The translations under genes and the position numbers were made by a program. A stretch of DNA of 33,582 bases from Chromera velia (Eukaryota > Sar > Chromeraceae), in contig JAHBMJ010004317.1 of assembly GCA_018398765.1 (NCBI GenBank), positions 1-33,582 of the forward strand, given 5' to 3'. The notes beneath the pieces are model-generated. The model had not been told where the DNA came from and did no database searches. It saw only the letters and a list, made by a program, of their open reading frames with translations. Below are positions 1 through 11,840 of this stretch, one piece after another (the stretch's first letter is position 1; the number at the start of each line of letters is the position of its first letter).

Positions 1-490
1 AAGGGAGGGAGGGAAGGGAAGGAAGGGAAGGAAGGGAAGGAAGGGAAGGAAGGGAAGGAAGGGAAGGAAGGGAAGGAAGGGAAGGAAGGGAAGGAAGGGA
101 AGGAAGGGAAGGAAGGGAAGGAAGGGAAGGAAGGGAAGGAAGGGAAGGAAGGGAAGGAAGGGAAGGAAGGGAAGGAAGGGAAGGAAGGGAAGGAAGGGAA
201 GGAAGGGAAGGAAGGGAAGGAAGGGAAGGAAGGGAAGGAAGGGAAGGAAGGAAAGAAGGAAAGAAGAAAAGAAGGAAAGAAGGAAAGAAGGAAGGAAGGA
301 AAGGAAGAACGAAGGAACGAAGGAACGAACGAACGAACGAACGAGCGAGCGAACGGACGAAAAAAGAAGAAGGAAAGACGGAAAGAAGGAAGGAAGGAAG
401 GAAGGAAGGAAGGAAAGAAAGAAAAGCAAGAAAGAAACTAACAAAGAGACAAGAAAGAGAAAAGGAAAGGAAGAAAGAAAGAAACAAATG
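1..490. repeat. Purine-only minisatellite, (GGGAAGGAA)n grading into AAGAAGG/GAAC repeats
   Basis: Nearly pure R strand. A 9-bp GGGAAGGAA unit repeats almost perfectly to about 250, then decays into GGAAAGAA, GAAC/GAGC and AAGAAAG variants to about 490. It probably lies in an intron or downstream of the minus-strand exon that ends at 625. Homopurine mirror repeats of this length can adopt triplex structure; that is inference. The repeat runs off the window edge. Confidence 0.95.
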
Positions 491-624
491 GAGTGAGGGA
501 GAAAGCAGGACGCCCAGACAGTCATGGAACCTCACAGAATTTGGTAACAAAAAAAACATAGCCAGGATCGAGAGATATCACTAAGAAGCACCACGAGAAA
601 AAGGAGGGCACGGAGCTCTCTGAC

Positions 625-972
625 CTGAGTGATCAGATCCTGTTCCTCCCACCTCCTCTGGAACTCTTCCCTGTCCGTCTCCTCGTCTTTTGAGTCTTGG
701 GGAGTGCATATGACCTTCAGCAAACCCCTCATTCTGGGCTTGTTTGTGAAAAAGCGGACTGTCTCCTTCACAGCTTCAGGAGGCATGTACGGCATGAGGC
801 GGACAACTGGGCCGTCATCCCCCTTCTTCCTTTTGGTTGCCTGTTGCTGTGGTTTCTTTTGCTTTTTTAAAGGTGCCGCTTGAAGAACTCTGCTGGAGGC
901 AAGAAAACGTCTCTTTCCAGAAAGAAAGGACACAAGATGCTTCCGGCCAAAAAGCCTGTCAGCAGCAATCAT
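625..972 (-). CDS. Exon of an unrecognised basic protein (partial gene)
   Basis: On the minus strand an open frame of 116 codons runs from ATG at 972 to a good splice donor, CTCAG|gtcaga, whose exon side ends at 625. Beyond that the frame turns hydrophobic and meets a stop, so splicing there is likelier than read-through. The N-terminus (about residues 1-50) is rich in Arg, Lys, Leu and Ser with a KKQKK patch, which could be an organelle-targeting or nucleic-acid-binding segment. Residues 55-116 form a compact, probably helical region (motifs RLMPYMPPEA and EEFQRRWEEQD). The ATG is directly preceded by ctctcagg, so this may instead be an internal exon. Later exons must lie left of the minisatellite or outside the window. 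I do not recognise the family; a mitochondrial ribosomal or assembly protein is possible but unsupported. Confidence 0.5.
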
Positions 973-1402
973 CCTGAGAGGAAGTGGTGATCAGACTGAT
1001 ACTCAATGGAGCCCTCTTCCGACTGAGGTGTTCGGCACGTCCGTCTCATTCATCAATTTCAACCATGGAACTCTCACCGGCTGCCTCCGCATGCGAGGAA
1101 ACACTCAATGAGCTTGCATCTGCTCCCTCCAGTACCAACTCTGCACGTCTCTGCACGTGTAGGCAGCGATACAGAACTCGCGTAGACGGATCGAGATGGA
1201 TCGATGCCGTCTCCATACATGCCGTCTCCGAACACTCATGCAGTCGATGGGATGTCGATGGGATCATCTGGCAGACAGTCCATCTCTGTTCTCTCTGTTC
1301 AAAACCCAACCTTCCTTTGCCAGGTTTAGCCTTTATTGCTCAATCTATCTGCACGACTGTTCAGACTCCGGCCGAGGATTGCTTTCTTGAGCGTGCCGCC
1401 GA
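973..1402. promoter_or_regulatory. Divergent intergenic region between the 625-972 (-) exon and the TTC39-like gene
   Basis: 430 bp separate two divergently oriented coding starts, so this is probably a shared promoter plus the two 5' UTRs. I see no TATA box or recognisable operator. Short open frames on both strands (for example 1046-1309 on minus) have no recognisable content; an upstream exon of the minus-strand gene could be hidden here. Confidence 0.35.
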
Positions 1403-2309
1403 ATGAGAGGAGGAGGAATGCTGTCTCCACGCGCAGAGTCTCCCTCGAGACCTCCGTCTCCTGCACCTCAACAACCGTCTCCTCACCGAGGAGACAGGTC
1501 CTTTGAGGATCTCGACTTGCACCTCTCCTCTTCCTCCTCTGCTCCTCCTCCTCAGCCCTATTCCAAGGAGACACAACAAAACGTGGAGGATGAAGACGCA
1601 GCGCAAATCGATGGGGTTCCAGGCAAGAGCGATGACTCAGATCCTTCTTCAAAAACCGTCACCGTCGCTCCACTTGAAGGTGTGTACATCGAAGGTCGCT
1701 AACACGGAAAGAAATGGACGTGCACAAGCTAGACGGAGCGTCCGAAAAGACACAAACAACGCAAAAAGGACAGACAGACCTCCCATGAAGCAGAGGGAAA
1801 GATACGTACCCAGAAGACTGTAATCTCCTGCCAATTGTCCTCTCAGTCATTCATCAGCAATTCCACTGAGCAGAGCATTGCCTTGCTCCCTTTGTGTGTG
1901 AAGGATGAGAATTTTTTTTGCAGAAACAGCTCCAGCCCTTCTTTTTTGAAGATGAATGGATGGGAGCGCTGACGGGAAAGAAAAGATAGTGCCAATCTAT
2001 GTACGGTTCTTCACACAGATTTTCTGTCGGATTCTTTTTGTTTGTTGCACTGACTGCAGAGGACTTACACAAACTTCTTTTTGACTTCCGTTTTCGGTCG
2101 CTGCGAGAGGCTCTCGAGGGTCCCCGGGAAACGGGTGTGGAAGGGGTGGAAGGTGGAGGGACGAGCTGGAGGCAGAAGAAGGAGAAGAGAGAAACAGACC
2201 CTGCAGCCCGGTGGCCTCTGAAATCCCTCCTGCTGCTCGAGACAAGTAGGTCTTGCGCTCGGGTGGCTCTCCCCCCCCCTCTCCCTCCCTCCCTCTCCCT
2301 CTCCCTTCC

Positions 2310-2362
<53 letters not shown>

Positions 2363-5300
2363 CGTGCGTGCGCCCGCGCTCGCGCTCTCGGGCCTCCCGG
2401 TCTCCCCCCTCGATCTCTTTTCTCCTTGTGGCCAAAAAGTTGCCTATGGCTTTCCTCCACATCTGTCCACCACTTTGCTATGCTTGAGCATCTTTGTTTT
2501 GCCCTCATTCGAGAATGGCATGACCTTAGTCTTTCTTTCTGATTTTGTTCTCTCCTTGCAGACCTCTGGGATACTCTTCTGGGAGAAGATAGAGAGGAGG
2601 GGACCGAGATTGAAGGAGAGACTCGAGAGGGAGAGGGGACATTTCATTCCCCTACCGCCGCACGGGCAGAGGAGGCAAAGGGGGGGAAAGGGCCCCGGTC
2701 ACCGAGCGGTTCCCCTTCGCGCTCCCGTTCCCCTCTTCGTAATGGATGGCGCTCCCCCTCTTCCAAGGAGCCGCTTTCCCCGCCCTCTTTCTTTCCCCTC
2801 CGACGGAAGCAAAGTCCGCAGGAGACTGCGAGTGGGTGCAGACAGAAGTTGATCCGTCAGATGGAGGTCTTGAGGGAGGAGTGCATGCGGGTGGGAGGGA
2901 GAATATCAGAGGGGTTTTGTGATAAGGAGAGGCAGAGGGAGAGGGAGGAGGGACGTGGAGGGGAACGGAAAGGGACGAGGAGTCCGAGTAGAAGTCCTAG
3001 TGGGAGACGGAGAGAAAGCGATAGGGAAAGAGGAGAACATGAAGACGAGGCATCTTTACCCCACGGACAAGCTCTGTGCCACGCGGTTGCTGCAGAAACT
3101 CACCTTTGGATGGTCGGTCAGTCAGCTTTCCTCCTTCCTCCTCGAGTGTGATGCACCCGCTTCTACGTTGCAATGAGTGCACACACGTTGTCAGAGGCAT
3201 CTGTACTGGAGGTGTAGCCAGTATAGACGAGTCCACTTCTGCAAGATGGAAGCTTCCAAGATTCCTTGTGAAGGACTCCTGTCGTATCCAAAGAGGCAAA
3301 CCGGATTCCTCGGCATGTGTGGAATGACACTGGAATCCGTCTGGCGTTTTTTGTCTTCGCAGTTGATGGGGCTTTCAGTTTTCATGTCGGAATTTGTCAT
3401 TGTCTGCTTGTTTGTTCATTCCTGTGCATTGAATTCAAGCACACATGCATGCAAACATGAATGCATGTATGCAGGGTCTTCTGGAGGCCTCCAAAGGGGC
3501 AGCCTTCGCGATTGTGCAGGCAGGGGTGCACCTCCGGAAGGCTTTCAAGGGATTTGAGATGTTGAGAAAAGCCGGTGGGTGAGGTTCTTGTCGGATTCAG
3601 CCGCGTAGTTGCATTTTCGTTCTTGTGTCTGTTGCGAATTCACAGACTGATCTGTTTCAACCTTTCTCTTCTCTCTATGAAAAGCGAAAAATATTCCACA
3701 AAAGTGGGTGTTCTTCCGCTGTCTCTCCTCACGTCCCTCGTCTCCCGAATGATTTTTTTCTGGCTTCAACTCTTTCTGGCGTTCTGTGTTACTAGATAGA
3801 TAGATACATTGAGAACGTTCCATTTTTGCGATATGGCAGGACACTGCACGTCAGCTTCCTGTCGGTGTGTTTGTCTATCTGTCTCAGAAGAAGAAAGGGG
3901 AAAGAGGAAACCAAATGTGACAGTCTGGCTGTCTGGCTTCTTGTTTGCAGGGTACGGGCTGGTTATGGGGGATGATGATTTGAAGGTTTCCTGCGAGTCC
4001 GAGGCGGAGCGTTCAGTAGAGTCCTCTGCCCTCTTTGGAAGTGGTGCTCTCCGGTTCTTCGCATCCCTCGTGCCTCCGGTGCGTGCGTCAGTCAGTCGGA
4101 AAGCCATGCAGTCGGTCTGTGATTGCAGGCCAGACAATGCATTGTGTGAGCAAGAAAGGGGGAGACAACTCGCACAATCGGGAGTGGATTGAACTGAGAG
4201 CCATTGGTGGGAGATGTTGCTTGAGTGATAAATGTACATTCATAGCCTCGGGATGTATCTGTTTTTGCGTTAACCGTGCAGAAGTTCTGGTGGTTTGTGG
4301 AGTCTCTGGGCATGGCTCCCGACAGGGACGAGGGGCTCCGTGAGTTGCGACAGTGCCTTGGTAGGTTCATCGAGCGTCCGTTGTTTGACATGTAATCATT
4401 TCACTTGCTTATCTGCCTGATGAGTGCCTTGTTCGAAAGACGTCCTCGCTGCTTGGAAGAGAGAGGGAACGGACAGAAAAACATATCTGAGCTGCCCTTT
4501 TGTGGTGTCGACTTTGGTGTTCTCGACTTTCTTCCTCTTTGCATTGAGCCTCATGAACGTGTCTGCTCCCGATGTCTCCACTTTTCTAACTAAATTGTTG
4601 CATGCAGTTCTGGGCCGGTTCCGAGCTCCATGGGCCGGTTTGTTGCTGGTGTGGGTGTGGAGCCAATTCGTTGACAGGAAGGTGGAAGGCACAATGCTGA
4701 TTGACAGACTGAGGGGGCAGGAGAAGAGGAAAGAAAAGAAACCGTTGTCGCCCCTCTTGGGGGTTCTGGGGGGGTACGCTCTTCGGGGTAGTGGGGACAC
4801 AGAGAGGGCCGTGGAGATGTTTGAAGGGATGAGGGAGGGAAGCAGCGAGGTCCGCGCGTTCCGGGTCCTCTCTGCGTATGAAATCGGTAAGTGACACGAC
4901 TGAATCGTAAGAGATTGGTCGTCCTGATGGCCGTGTGTGGGCCTTCGGTGGGTCGGCACGGTCTTAGTTGTCAGAAAAGAAAACTGGTGTGAGCAGGGGT
5001 TATCCGAGTCACTCTCCGATGAGTGAGGGGGGAACAGGCGAAACAAGTAAAAGAACCTGGAGGTTAGGATGAGCAGGTTGTCAGGACAGCCACACATACC
5101 TACCCGGGTTGGAAGACAGGGGGAGGAGAGCTGGAAATTCAGGGAACTGACCAGTGGCTGTATCGCGTATTCTGAGTTTGTGCAGGACAGTTGGATGCCA
5201 GTTGTGGGAACAAAGACTGCATTGTCTGTGGAGATGTTTTCGAGTTTTCAACAGCTTTGCTATGTCTGGTTGTACGCAGGATGGTGCTTGTACGTGCAAG

Positions 5301-5677
5301 GAAAGTTTGCAGAAGCAGCAGAGGTAAGCAAACAGCCTTCCACATATTTTGCAAGCAGCATCAGTTTCAGTGCCTTCCTTTGCTTTTGAGTCTCAGTGTG
5401 GGGCATACCCACAGCTTTGTCTTTACGCCCCTAAGCTCTTCCACATGTTCGCCTTGCACGTGTCCATCTTTGAAAGACTTTGTTGCTCTTGGTCACTTTT
5501 CCCACTTCTAGACCTAGAGATCGACTCGTGATGTTGGCCCATTTCCTCCCTGCAGAACCTTCAGCGATTTTTGGATGAACATACTCCAAAAAGCAACAAG
5601 GTGGGAGCTTTAAGGTGACAGCTAAGACATTTATCAGAAATCACAGTGTACGAACTAACCCTGATTGCCGCCCTTTG

Positions 5678-5718
<41 letters not shown>

Positions 5719-8157
5719 GAGCGAGCGAGCGAGCGAGCGAGAGAGAGAGAGAGAGAGAGAGAGGCAGAGGAAGAGGAAGAGGAAGACCGGCACACATGAA
5801 GGATGTATTTTGAAAGGGTGTGAATGAAAGCGTCCGGCTGGGTTCGAAATGGAATACAAAGAAGTATCCACCCGTGCTGTTTGTACCCGGACATCTTGAA
5901 GTGCTCTGTCGAGAGAAAAACAAGACGATGGATCTTCGAGCACGCCTTTTCTCCATCCATTTTTACGTCGGGCTGCTCACGTGCGTTCTTGCGGGAAGCA
6001 CGTTTTCAAATGGCAATTGCAAATGTGCACAATGTCATGTTCCCTACGTTGCCTGCAGGCGTGGTGTGCCTTCCAGCTTGGCGTATGTCTTCTTGAAATG
6101 GTCAGCCAGAACCCCTGGACAGACGGATATGCAAAAAGGGCATAAAGCGATCACAGGTCGCAGTGCTAGCGCTACACATTTCCGACACGCATTTGTGAAC
6201 ATTTTTGACCAGATTGAATCCACTTTTCTGTCGTCTTTTTGCTCTCCTCCCTTTCCGCCATTTGCATGCTTATGTTTTATCCTTAGTGGCTTCCTTTCAT
6301 CCTTCTTCTTTGTGTCTTTCTATCTTTCTGCCTGTCTATCTGCGAGACCGAAGAAAGCCTTTCAAGTTCTCTTGTGTCTTCATGTGCAGGGGGGCAATCA
6401 CGAAAGGGTGGAGGCACTTTCAAAGTCCGCCTACGGATGGAAGCGGCCGCACTTTTCGTACGATGAGTGGGGCTGCAGGAGGCTTTGCGAGCTCTGTAGA
6501 GGCGGTTTTGCAGACAGAGAGAGCGAAGCAGACCCTCACGCTCAGTCAGAAAAAACCTGCCCTTCCCTTATCCGACGGATCCATCTTCTCTGTCTACGTG
6601 CATACTCGCAAGTTCGGTCGCGGAAGTTTCAAGCAGCAGGAGAAACGAGGGAGAAAGCTCTGAGACTGATCAATCAGACCAGAACATCGTGTGCGGAGGA
6701 TGGGGCAGAATCTCCCAGCAGGAGTGCCGGGAGGGGAATGTTTGGTTTTATGGGAGGGCTTTTTGGTGGGGGGGGAGGGTCGGAGGGTCTTCGTCCCCGA
6801 CGTGAAGCTGTGGAGGCCCGCGCGTACCTGTTGTTCGTGGAGAGCAAAGAGAGAGCCCTGGTGGTCAGAGACACAGGGAAGCCAGTGGAAGAGGCCATCA
6901 AGGGCGCTGAGCAATTAGAGGTGGGAGCTTGAGTCAGTGCGAAGTGCTCCTTGTGGACTCATTGCAATGCTGCGCCCGCGTGGAGCAGTTCAAGCACCGT
7001 TGAGCACGCATCCATGTGAACGTTGTGTGCATGCCTGTGCGTCTTCAAAAAGAACGTGGAAACAGGAGCTGTCAGGATGGTTTCTTGTGAAACGGGAAGG
7101 GGGACTGACAGGCAGGCGAGGAGGACAGAACGCCAAGCAAGGGTAGTTGAAGAAATGTCCACCCCAACATGACCTGATCAAAATCAGTCTCGCTGCATGC
7201 GCGAAAGTGGGGTGCGTACCGGACTGCGCAGATTTTTTTTACCCTTGCCCTGTCCGCTTTTCTGTGTGTCTTTCTGTCTCTGTGCAGCGTTTTGTTTTTG
7301 ATTCTGTCCTTCCCCTTCCTCTGCGCGTGGACGAAAACGGTGAGGTTGTGACTTCGTCTTTGAGAGGGACCAGGTTGAGGGAGAGTTTCGTCGTTCCTGC
7401 TGTGTGTGTTCACGCAGCCTCCAGTTTCCTCCATGTGGTCAGTCGGTGAGAACCGTCCCATACTTTGCTCTCGCTGTGAAACTGTGTTTGTCTTGCTTTT
7501 TGAAAACGAAGACCTTGGTGTGTCTCGGAAGTGTGCATGTATCACTATGCCTTCTTTTCATTATGCGTGCACGCGGAGTTTTTTCCAGAATTGCAAAAAA
7601 TCCAACACCACCGAAGAATTGAAGACCGTCCCATTGTGAGTGTCCTGCAGGCACACGCACTTAGTTACTCGCTCACTCACGCACACCAGCACACTTGTGT
7701 GCGTGTCCAGCTTCGCAGAGAGTGACCGAATGTCGTCCTTTGTCTCAGAGAAACGGCTTGATAAAACGTCCTGCCGGGAGAAAACCTTCAAATCGATTGT
7801 GTGCAGGCGGAAGGAGTTGAGAAAGAGGAAGAAAAGAGGAGGAGCTCGTCTCTGAGAAATGGGAGAGGAGACGGTGGGGAGACACCCACATCGAGTCCAA
7901 AACCAGCGAGGGCCTCAGAAACAGAGGACAAGAGACCGATACGCCAGCATGACAGCGCCCCGTTGCCCTCAGTAGGGTCGTTGATGGATCGTGTCGCATT
8001 CTGGCACAGGAAAGGGAAGGAGGTGTCTGCAAGCCTGCACGGACACTTTGATTTCCAAAAACCAATCAATCGGAAACTGCAGTCACTTGCAGACAGACTT
8101 GAGACCTTTGGAAAAACAGGAAAAGCGTGCCTAGACTTTGGCATACATTTTGAGTGA
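1403..8157 (+). CDS. TTC39/Iml2-family tetratricopeptide repeat protein, 14 predicted exons
   Basis: Predicted exons: 1403-1679, 2060-2245, 2562-3145, 3475-3574, 3951-4078, 4282-4360, 4608-4886, 5280-5323, 5556-5600, 6059-6100, 6390-6920, 7288-7441, 7589-7635, 7807-8157; about 948 aa. Phases match at every junction. Family evidence runs in order: a segment resembling the TTC39 SALFGSGALRFFASLVPP region (exon 5), then FVESLGMAPDRDEGLRELRQ (exon 6), which matches the family's LEFxGFxGxREfGL block, then the AYEIGWCLYVQGKFAEAAE TPR helix pair (exons 7-9), then RIHLLCLRAYSQ and the EEAIKGAEQLE helix (exon 11). TTC39/Iml2 proteins are cytosolic TPR scaffolds, linked to lipid-droplet and inclusion clearance in yeast Iml2. 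The first ~250 residues are unusual: Pro/Ser-rich, acidic, then an RS-rich stretch (RSPSGSPSRSRSP) in exon 3. Weak points are the exon 10 donor (ATG|gtcagc chosen; a GC donor 21 bp downstream is the alternative) and the exon 12 donor (TCA|gtcggt chosen on phase; the stronger TCG|gtgaga shifts frame). Confidence 0.8.
2268..2392. repeat. Composite pyrimidine/(GT)n/(GTGC)n microsatellite in intron 2 of the TTC39-like gene
   Basis: A C-run passes into CCCT and CT repeats, then (TG)n from about 2328 and GTGC repeats to about 2390. It starts just after the exon 2 donor (gtaggt at 2246) and makes spurious long open frames on both strands. Confidence 0.95.
5681..5790. repeat. Composite (CA)n(GCGA)n(GA)n microsatellite in intron 9 of the TTC39-like gene
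   Basis: (CA)n to about 5717, five GCGA units, then (GA)n ending in GGAAGA repeats. It lies in the intron between 5600 and 6059. The order is roughly the reverse complement of the intron 2 microsatellite. Confidence 0.95.
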
Positions 8158-9277
8158 ATTTGGCGTTTAACTATGAGTATTAACATATTTAACATAATAA
8201 CATCATCATCACAATCGTCGCGAAACCACAAATACATAACAAATAATTTTTGTTATATTGGTCAGATGATGCAGCTTATACACGAGATAACATACTTGGA
8301 ATCTCCTCACCTGCGATAAGTCGATAACTGTATGCACTCTGCATGAGTCGGACTTAAACTAACGTAAACTAACTATCAGACGTACCTATTATAAAATAAT
8401 GACTGATCAACTAGCTAATCAATCTAAAGATCACTGGAGAGATTAATTTTTAAGGTTTTGTACAGTTTAAAAGACAAAAAATATAGTAACTAATTAAAGT
8501 AAATAACTAAATAAAGACTACGACTATAGTTTAGTTATATCTGGTTAATTGAACTTAATTCTTTGTCTATACCTAGTAAGGTGGTTACTTAATTTAATTT
8601 TGCAGGGAAGTGTAAGAGAATGTGAATGAATTAAAGGACTAAGCTTACTAAAGTTACTAAAACCTATTAAATTAAAGTTTGACCACGCCTACAATAAAAT
8701 TATAATATTAAAGATGAAGTTCCTGCATTAGCGCCTGTATACTAGTAGGATTGATCTAGGCTACTCTAGGCATTGATAGCAATGTTAATTAATAGTGGAG
8801 AAGACACTTATAGTACTAAACAAACCGAGTGGGCGATAGGTATGTAAGGAGTGCTTATGTACCGTCCCTGACCCCGCTCATTCCTCGACCTGCTTCGACA
8901 TGCTTTTGTCCTCCTTTATCCTTTTCATGATCGTGAACGTTTTCCCATTCAAAAACGAAAAACATTAAACTAAAACTGTATTGATTGACTGATAATGATA
9001 TCAAATATTGGCTAGTTGATTCAATTTGATTAATTGCCTGATTGATCGATGCAGTTGCATGATCGAGTTCGATGTATGTTTAATATTGTTTATATTTAAT
9101 CCACGTCTGGGAAACTAAGCCAAGCCTTCTAACAAGCTTTGAGAACGCCGTTTTCTGCAACACAGAGAGGGGGCGCCTTTTTCCCCTCAAACACAGCGCA
9201 ACTAGCAGCGCAATCAAACGTCTGGCGTTATCTGCGATCTGTTGGTCCCCCCATCCCCCTTTCCCTCAACGCTGTAT
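8158..9277. other. AT-rich spacer between convergent genes
   Basis: Base composition drops abruptly to AT-rich right after the TTC39-like stop codon and returns near 9130. There is no open frame worth calling; it holds many short TTAATT, TAACTAA and GATTGATT motifs and a small palindrome (aacaaataatttttgtta, about 8238). Both flanking genes end here, so it contains two 3' UTRs. A more GC-rich island around 8825-8935 is unexplained and could be a transposon remnant. Confidence 0.7.
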
Positions 9278-11840
9278 CTACACCTTTGCCCCAATGCTCT
9301 TTGCGTTCCTGAGGGCCTGCTTGACCCCCAGATCAAGCATGATTTCCTCCGACCCCCCCGGAATCGCCATGGCACGAACCTCACGATAGAGCCTTTCTAC
9401 CTTCTCTCCCTGCCCCCCCCTCGAGTAGGCCAAACCACCGAAGATCTGTGCGGCCTCCCTCGCACAGTACTCGAAGGTCTTCGTGTTCGAAACCTTCGCC
9501 AAAGCAATGGGGCCAGCCATGCGCAAGGACGCCACGCTCTTGTCGAGAATGTTCAGCTGATAGGTGAGTGCCTCGAGATGGGAGAAGTTGGCCTCCACCT
9601 GTCTAGCCATCTCTGCGAGCTTCCACCTGATCACCTGATGGTCCATCAACTTCTTCCCGAACGTCTCCCTCTTCAGGGAGTACTTCAGAGCCTCCTCGTA
9701 GCACACTCGAGAGAAACGATTGGCCTGCAAGGAAGAAAAAAAAAACGAAATGTAATACATGTACATGTGCACCACAATCATTTCAAATTAAGAGCAAGAG
9801 CAATGGAGTCGCTGCTTTTGTTTTGTTCTCTCTTGTTACCGTCCCATCTATGAAGTCCCACCGTACCAAAAGAAAAACCCGGCTTGCTTACCACTCCCTG
9901 CCAGGAGTGCGTCATCTCCTGATTGGAAATGAGCAGGCAACACAAAATCGGAAAACAGGTGTCTGACTTAAGAGCAAGCAAGCCTGACCGACACCCCAGC
10001 TGATCACACAAACAACTTGCTGTTGAAATTCAACTCCTGATCTGACCTGAATGCAGAATCCCAGTCTCTCATAGTTGAAGTTCTGCATGATGTACTTGAA
10101 CCCCTCGTTCTCCTTGCCGATCAAGTTCTCCACCGGAACGTACACGTCCTCAAAAGTCACGTAAGCAGTCCCACTCGCCCACATGCCCATGCACTGCATC
10201 TGACGAGTGGAGACCCCCTTGAACTTCCTTTCGATCAGAAGCACACTCACACCGTTCATTCCACTACCGGGGGGACCTGTGCGAACGGCTGCGGTGAAGT
10301 AGTCGGCAAAGACTCCATTGGTGATCCACTTCTTCTCTCCGTTCACGACGTAGTACTTTCCTGCATCAATACAGACACAAGACGGGGGGGAGAAAGTGAC
10401 GCAAGGGGCAACGACACTGCTGAGAACGAGCTTCAAAAATCTTTTCAAAAGATAGCAGCAGCGAAAACAGCGCACATGCAAACAGACACGCACCTTCAGA
10501 AAGAGGGGAGGGGGTGGCAGAGAGAAAAGAGAGAGCAGCGAGAAAGAGCCGTAGAGACAGAAGCACAAAAAGAGAGGCAGGAGAGACAGAAAGTCACCAG
10601 AGAGCGAAAGATGATCGTTGAAACACGCAGAACGCACAGCCTTCATCAGGCGGCGAGCAGCGGGACTTCAGTTGCAGCAAATCATTATTTGTACGCGAGT
10701 GAATGGGTGAGAGAGCGTATGAATGCGTTAGTGTTGGATTGGGGGAGCGAATGCCCGACTAGTTGAGTGAACCAGTGAATGAGCGAGCGTGTGAATAAGT
10801 AAGCAAAAGAGTCAGGGCATGCGATCGGTGCCTGCGTGCGTCAGCGAGTGGAGTTGTCAGAATCTCCGATCTGGAACATCCCTCAATTACAGGCATGAAA
10901 GTGGACGTTGAATTGAGGAGATGCCAACAGAGGGACACGGGTAGAGACAGAAGGAGACTGGAAGTATATATCCTGAAACAGAGAAGAAGACCGACAGAAA
11001 GAGAGACACAAAATACCACCAACCATCTGGAGTCTTTCGGGCCTCCGTTGTCAACCCGGCAACATCACTTCCTGCAGCCGGCTCGGTGATGGCCAGGCAG
11101 ATGAACTCCTTTCCCTGAAGGCAGGGACCGACAATTCTGTCCTTCAAGGCCTTCGAACCGTGGTGAAGGACAGGAGGCAGACCAATCGAAATACCCTCGA
11201 ACAGTCCCCACACAATCCCACCACTTCCCGTCCTAGAGATCTCATCGAACAGAATCAAAAAGTGGAAGGCATCAAATTCTTCCGGACGAACCCCTCCGGC
11301 CACCTTCGTTCCTGCATACTTCACTTCCGGCCAACGAATGAAGACTGAGCCGGGGAGAATGCCAGCCTCGGCGGCCTTTTTGAACAATTCCTTGGGAATG
11401 CACTTCTTCTCATCCCACTCGAAGACATAGGGCACGACCTCCCGATCGACCCATGCACGGACGGCATCTCTGAAGCGCCTGTGACTGTCATTGTAGTACC
11501 CCGGATTCCCCCAACCTTGGTACCAGGTGGGATCTCCATACGGCAGCAGGTCGCCATACATCCCATCTGACTGTTTGGACTTGGCAGGGGCCTTGGCGGC
11601 GTCCTGGGCAATAGATCCAACCAGGAGGCTGTCCCCATACTGGCCCAGCACTTGTGCCACGTTGTGAAATTTTTCGAATTCTTTTGTGGCATCCTTGCCG
11701 GCAACCTTCAAAACGATTTTCTTCCCACCGGGGTGCTCATCCAAAAAGTCAGTAACGTCATAGACTTTTCCTGAAATGATGATCCAGCAGTCCTTTTCGG
11801 TATTGTGGCGCGCCACTTCAGCAGCGGTGACGGTTTTCAT
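9278..11840 (-). CDS. Cytochrome b5-acyl-CoA dehydrogenase fusion protein, 3 exons
   Basis: Minus-strand exons 11840-11024, 10360-10047 and 9724-9278 join in phase (1, then 0) into 525 aa. Residues 1-75 are a cytochrome b5 heme domain: HPGG at 36-39 with heme ligands His36 and His59 (FHN). Residues about 100-525 are a full acyl-CoA dehydrogenase: the AITEPAAGSD substrate/FAD motif near 255, the GEKKWITNG strand, RETFGKKL, and the C-terminal IFGGLAYSRGG and PGGSEEIM blocks. The enzyme would desaturate an acyl-CoA using FAD, with the b5 domain as electron partner or relay; b5-ACAD fusions are known in fungi and some protists. The catalytic Glu of MCAD-type enzymes is Gly here (PGGSEE), while Glu370 in NYERL sits where LCAD and isovaleryl-CoA dehydrogenase keep their base. 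No clear targeting peptide is visible; the C-terminus is AKV, not a standard PTS1. Substrate length cannot be read from the sequence. Confidence 0.93.

Noticed and set aside
1-250. CRISPR-like array
   Set aside because: The repeat is a contiguous 9-bp satellite without spacers, in a eukaryotic context.
1854-2508. Long minus-strand frames rich in Arg/Glu/His-Thr
   Set aside because: They are generated by the CT/GT microsatellite and oppose a confirmed plus-strand exon (2060-2245).
5187-5323. A longer version of TTC39 exon 8 starting after tttgtgcag at 5186
   Set aside because: It would break phase with exon 7; the acceptor at 5279 keeps phase and gives the conserved EIGWCLY junction.
5820-6932. 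A single 370-codon plus-strand frame starting at 5820
   Set aside because: Only its last part (from 6390) is coding; the front half is intronic, with pyrimidine tracts and a real acceptor at 6389, plus a different-frame exon at 6059-6100.
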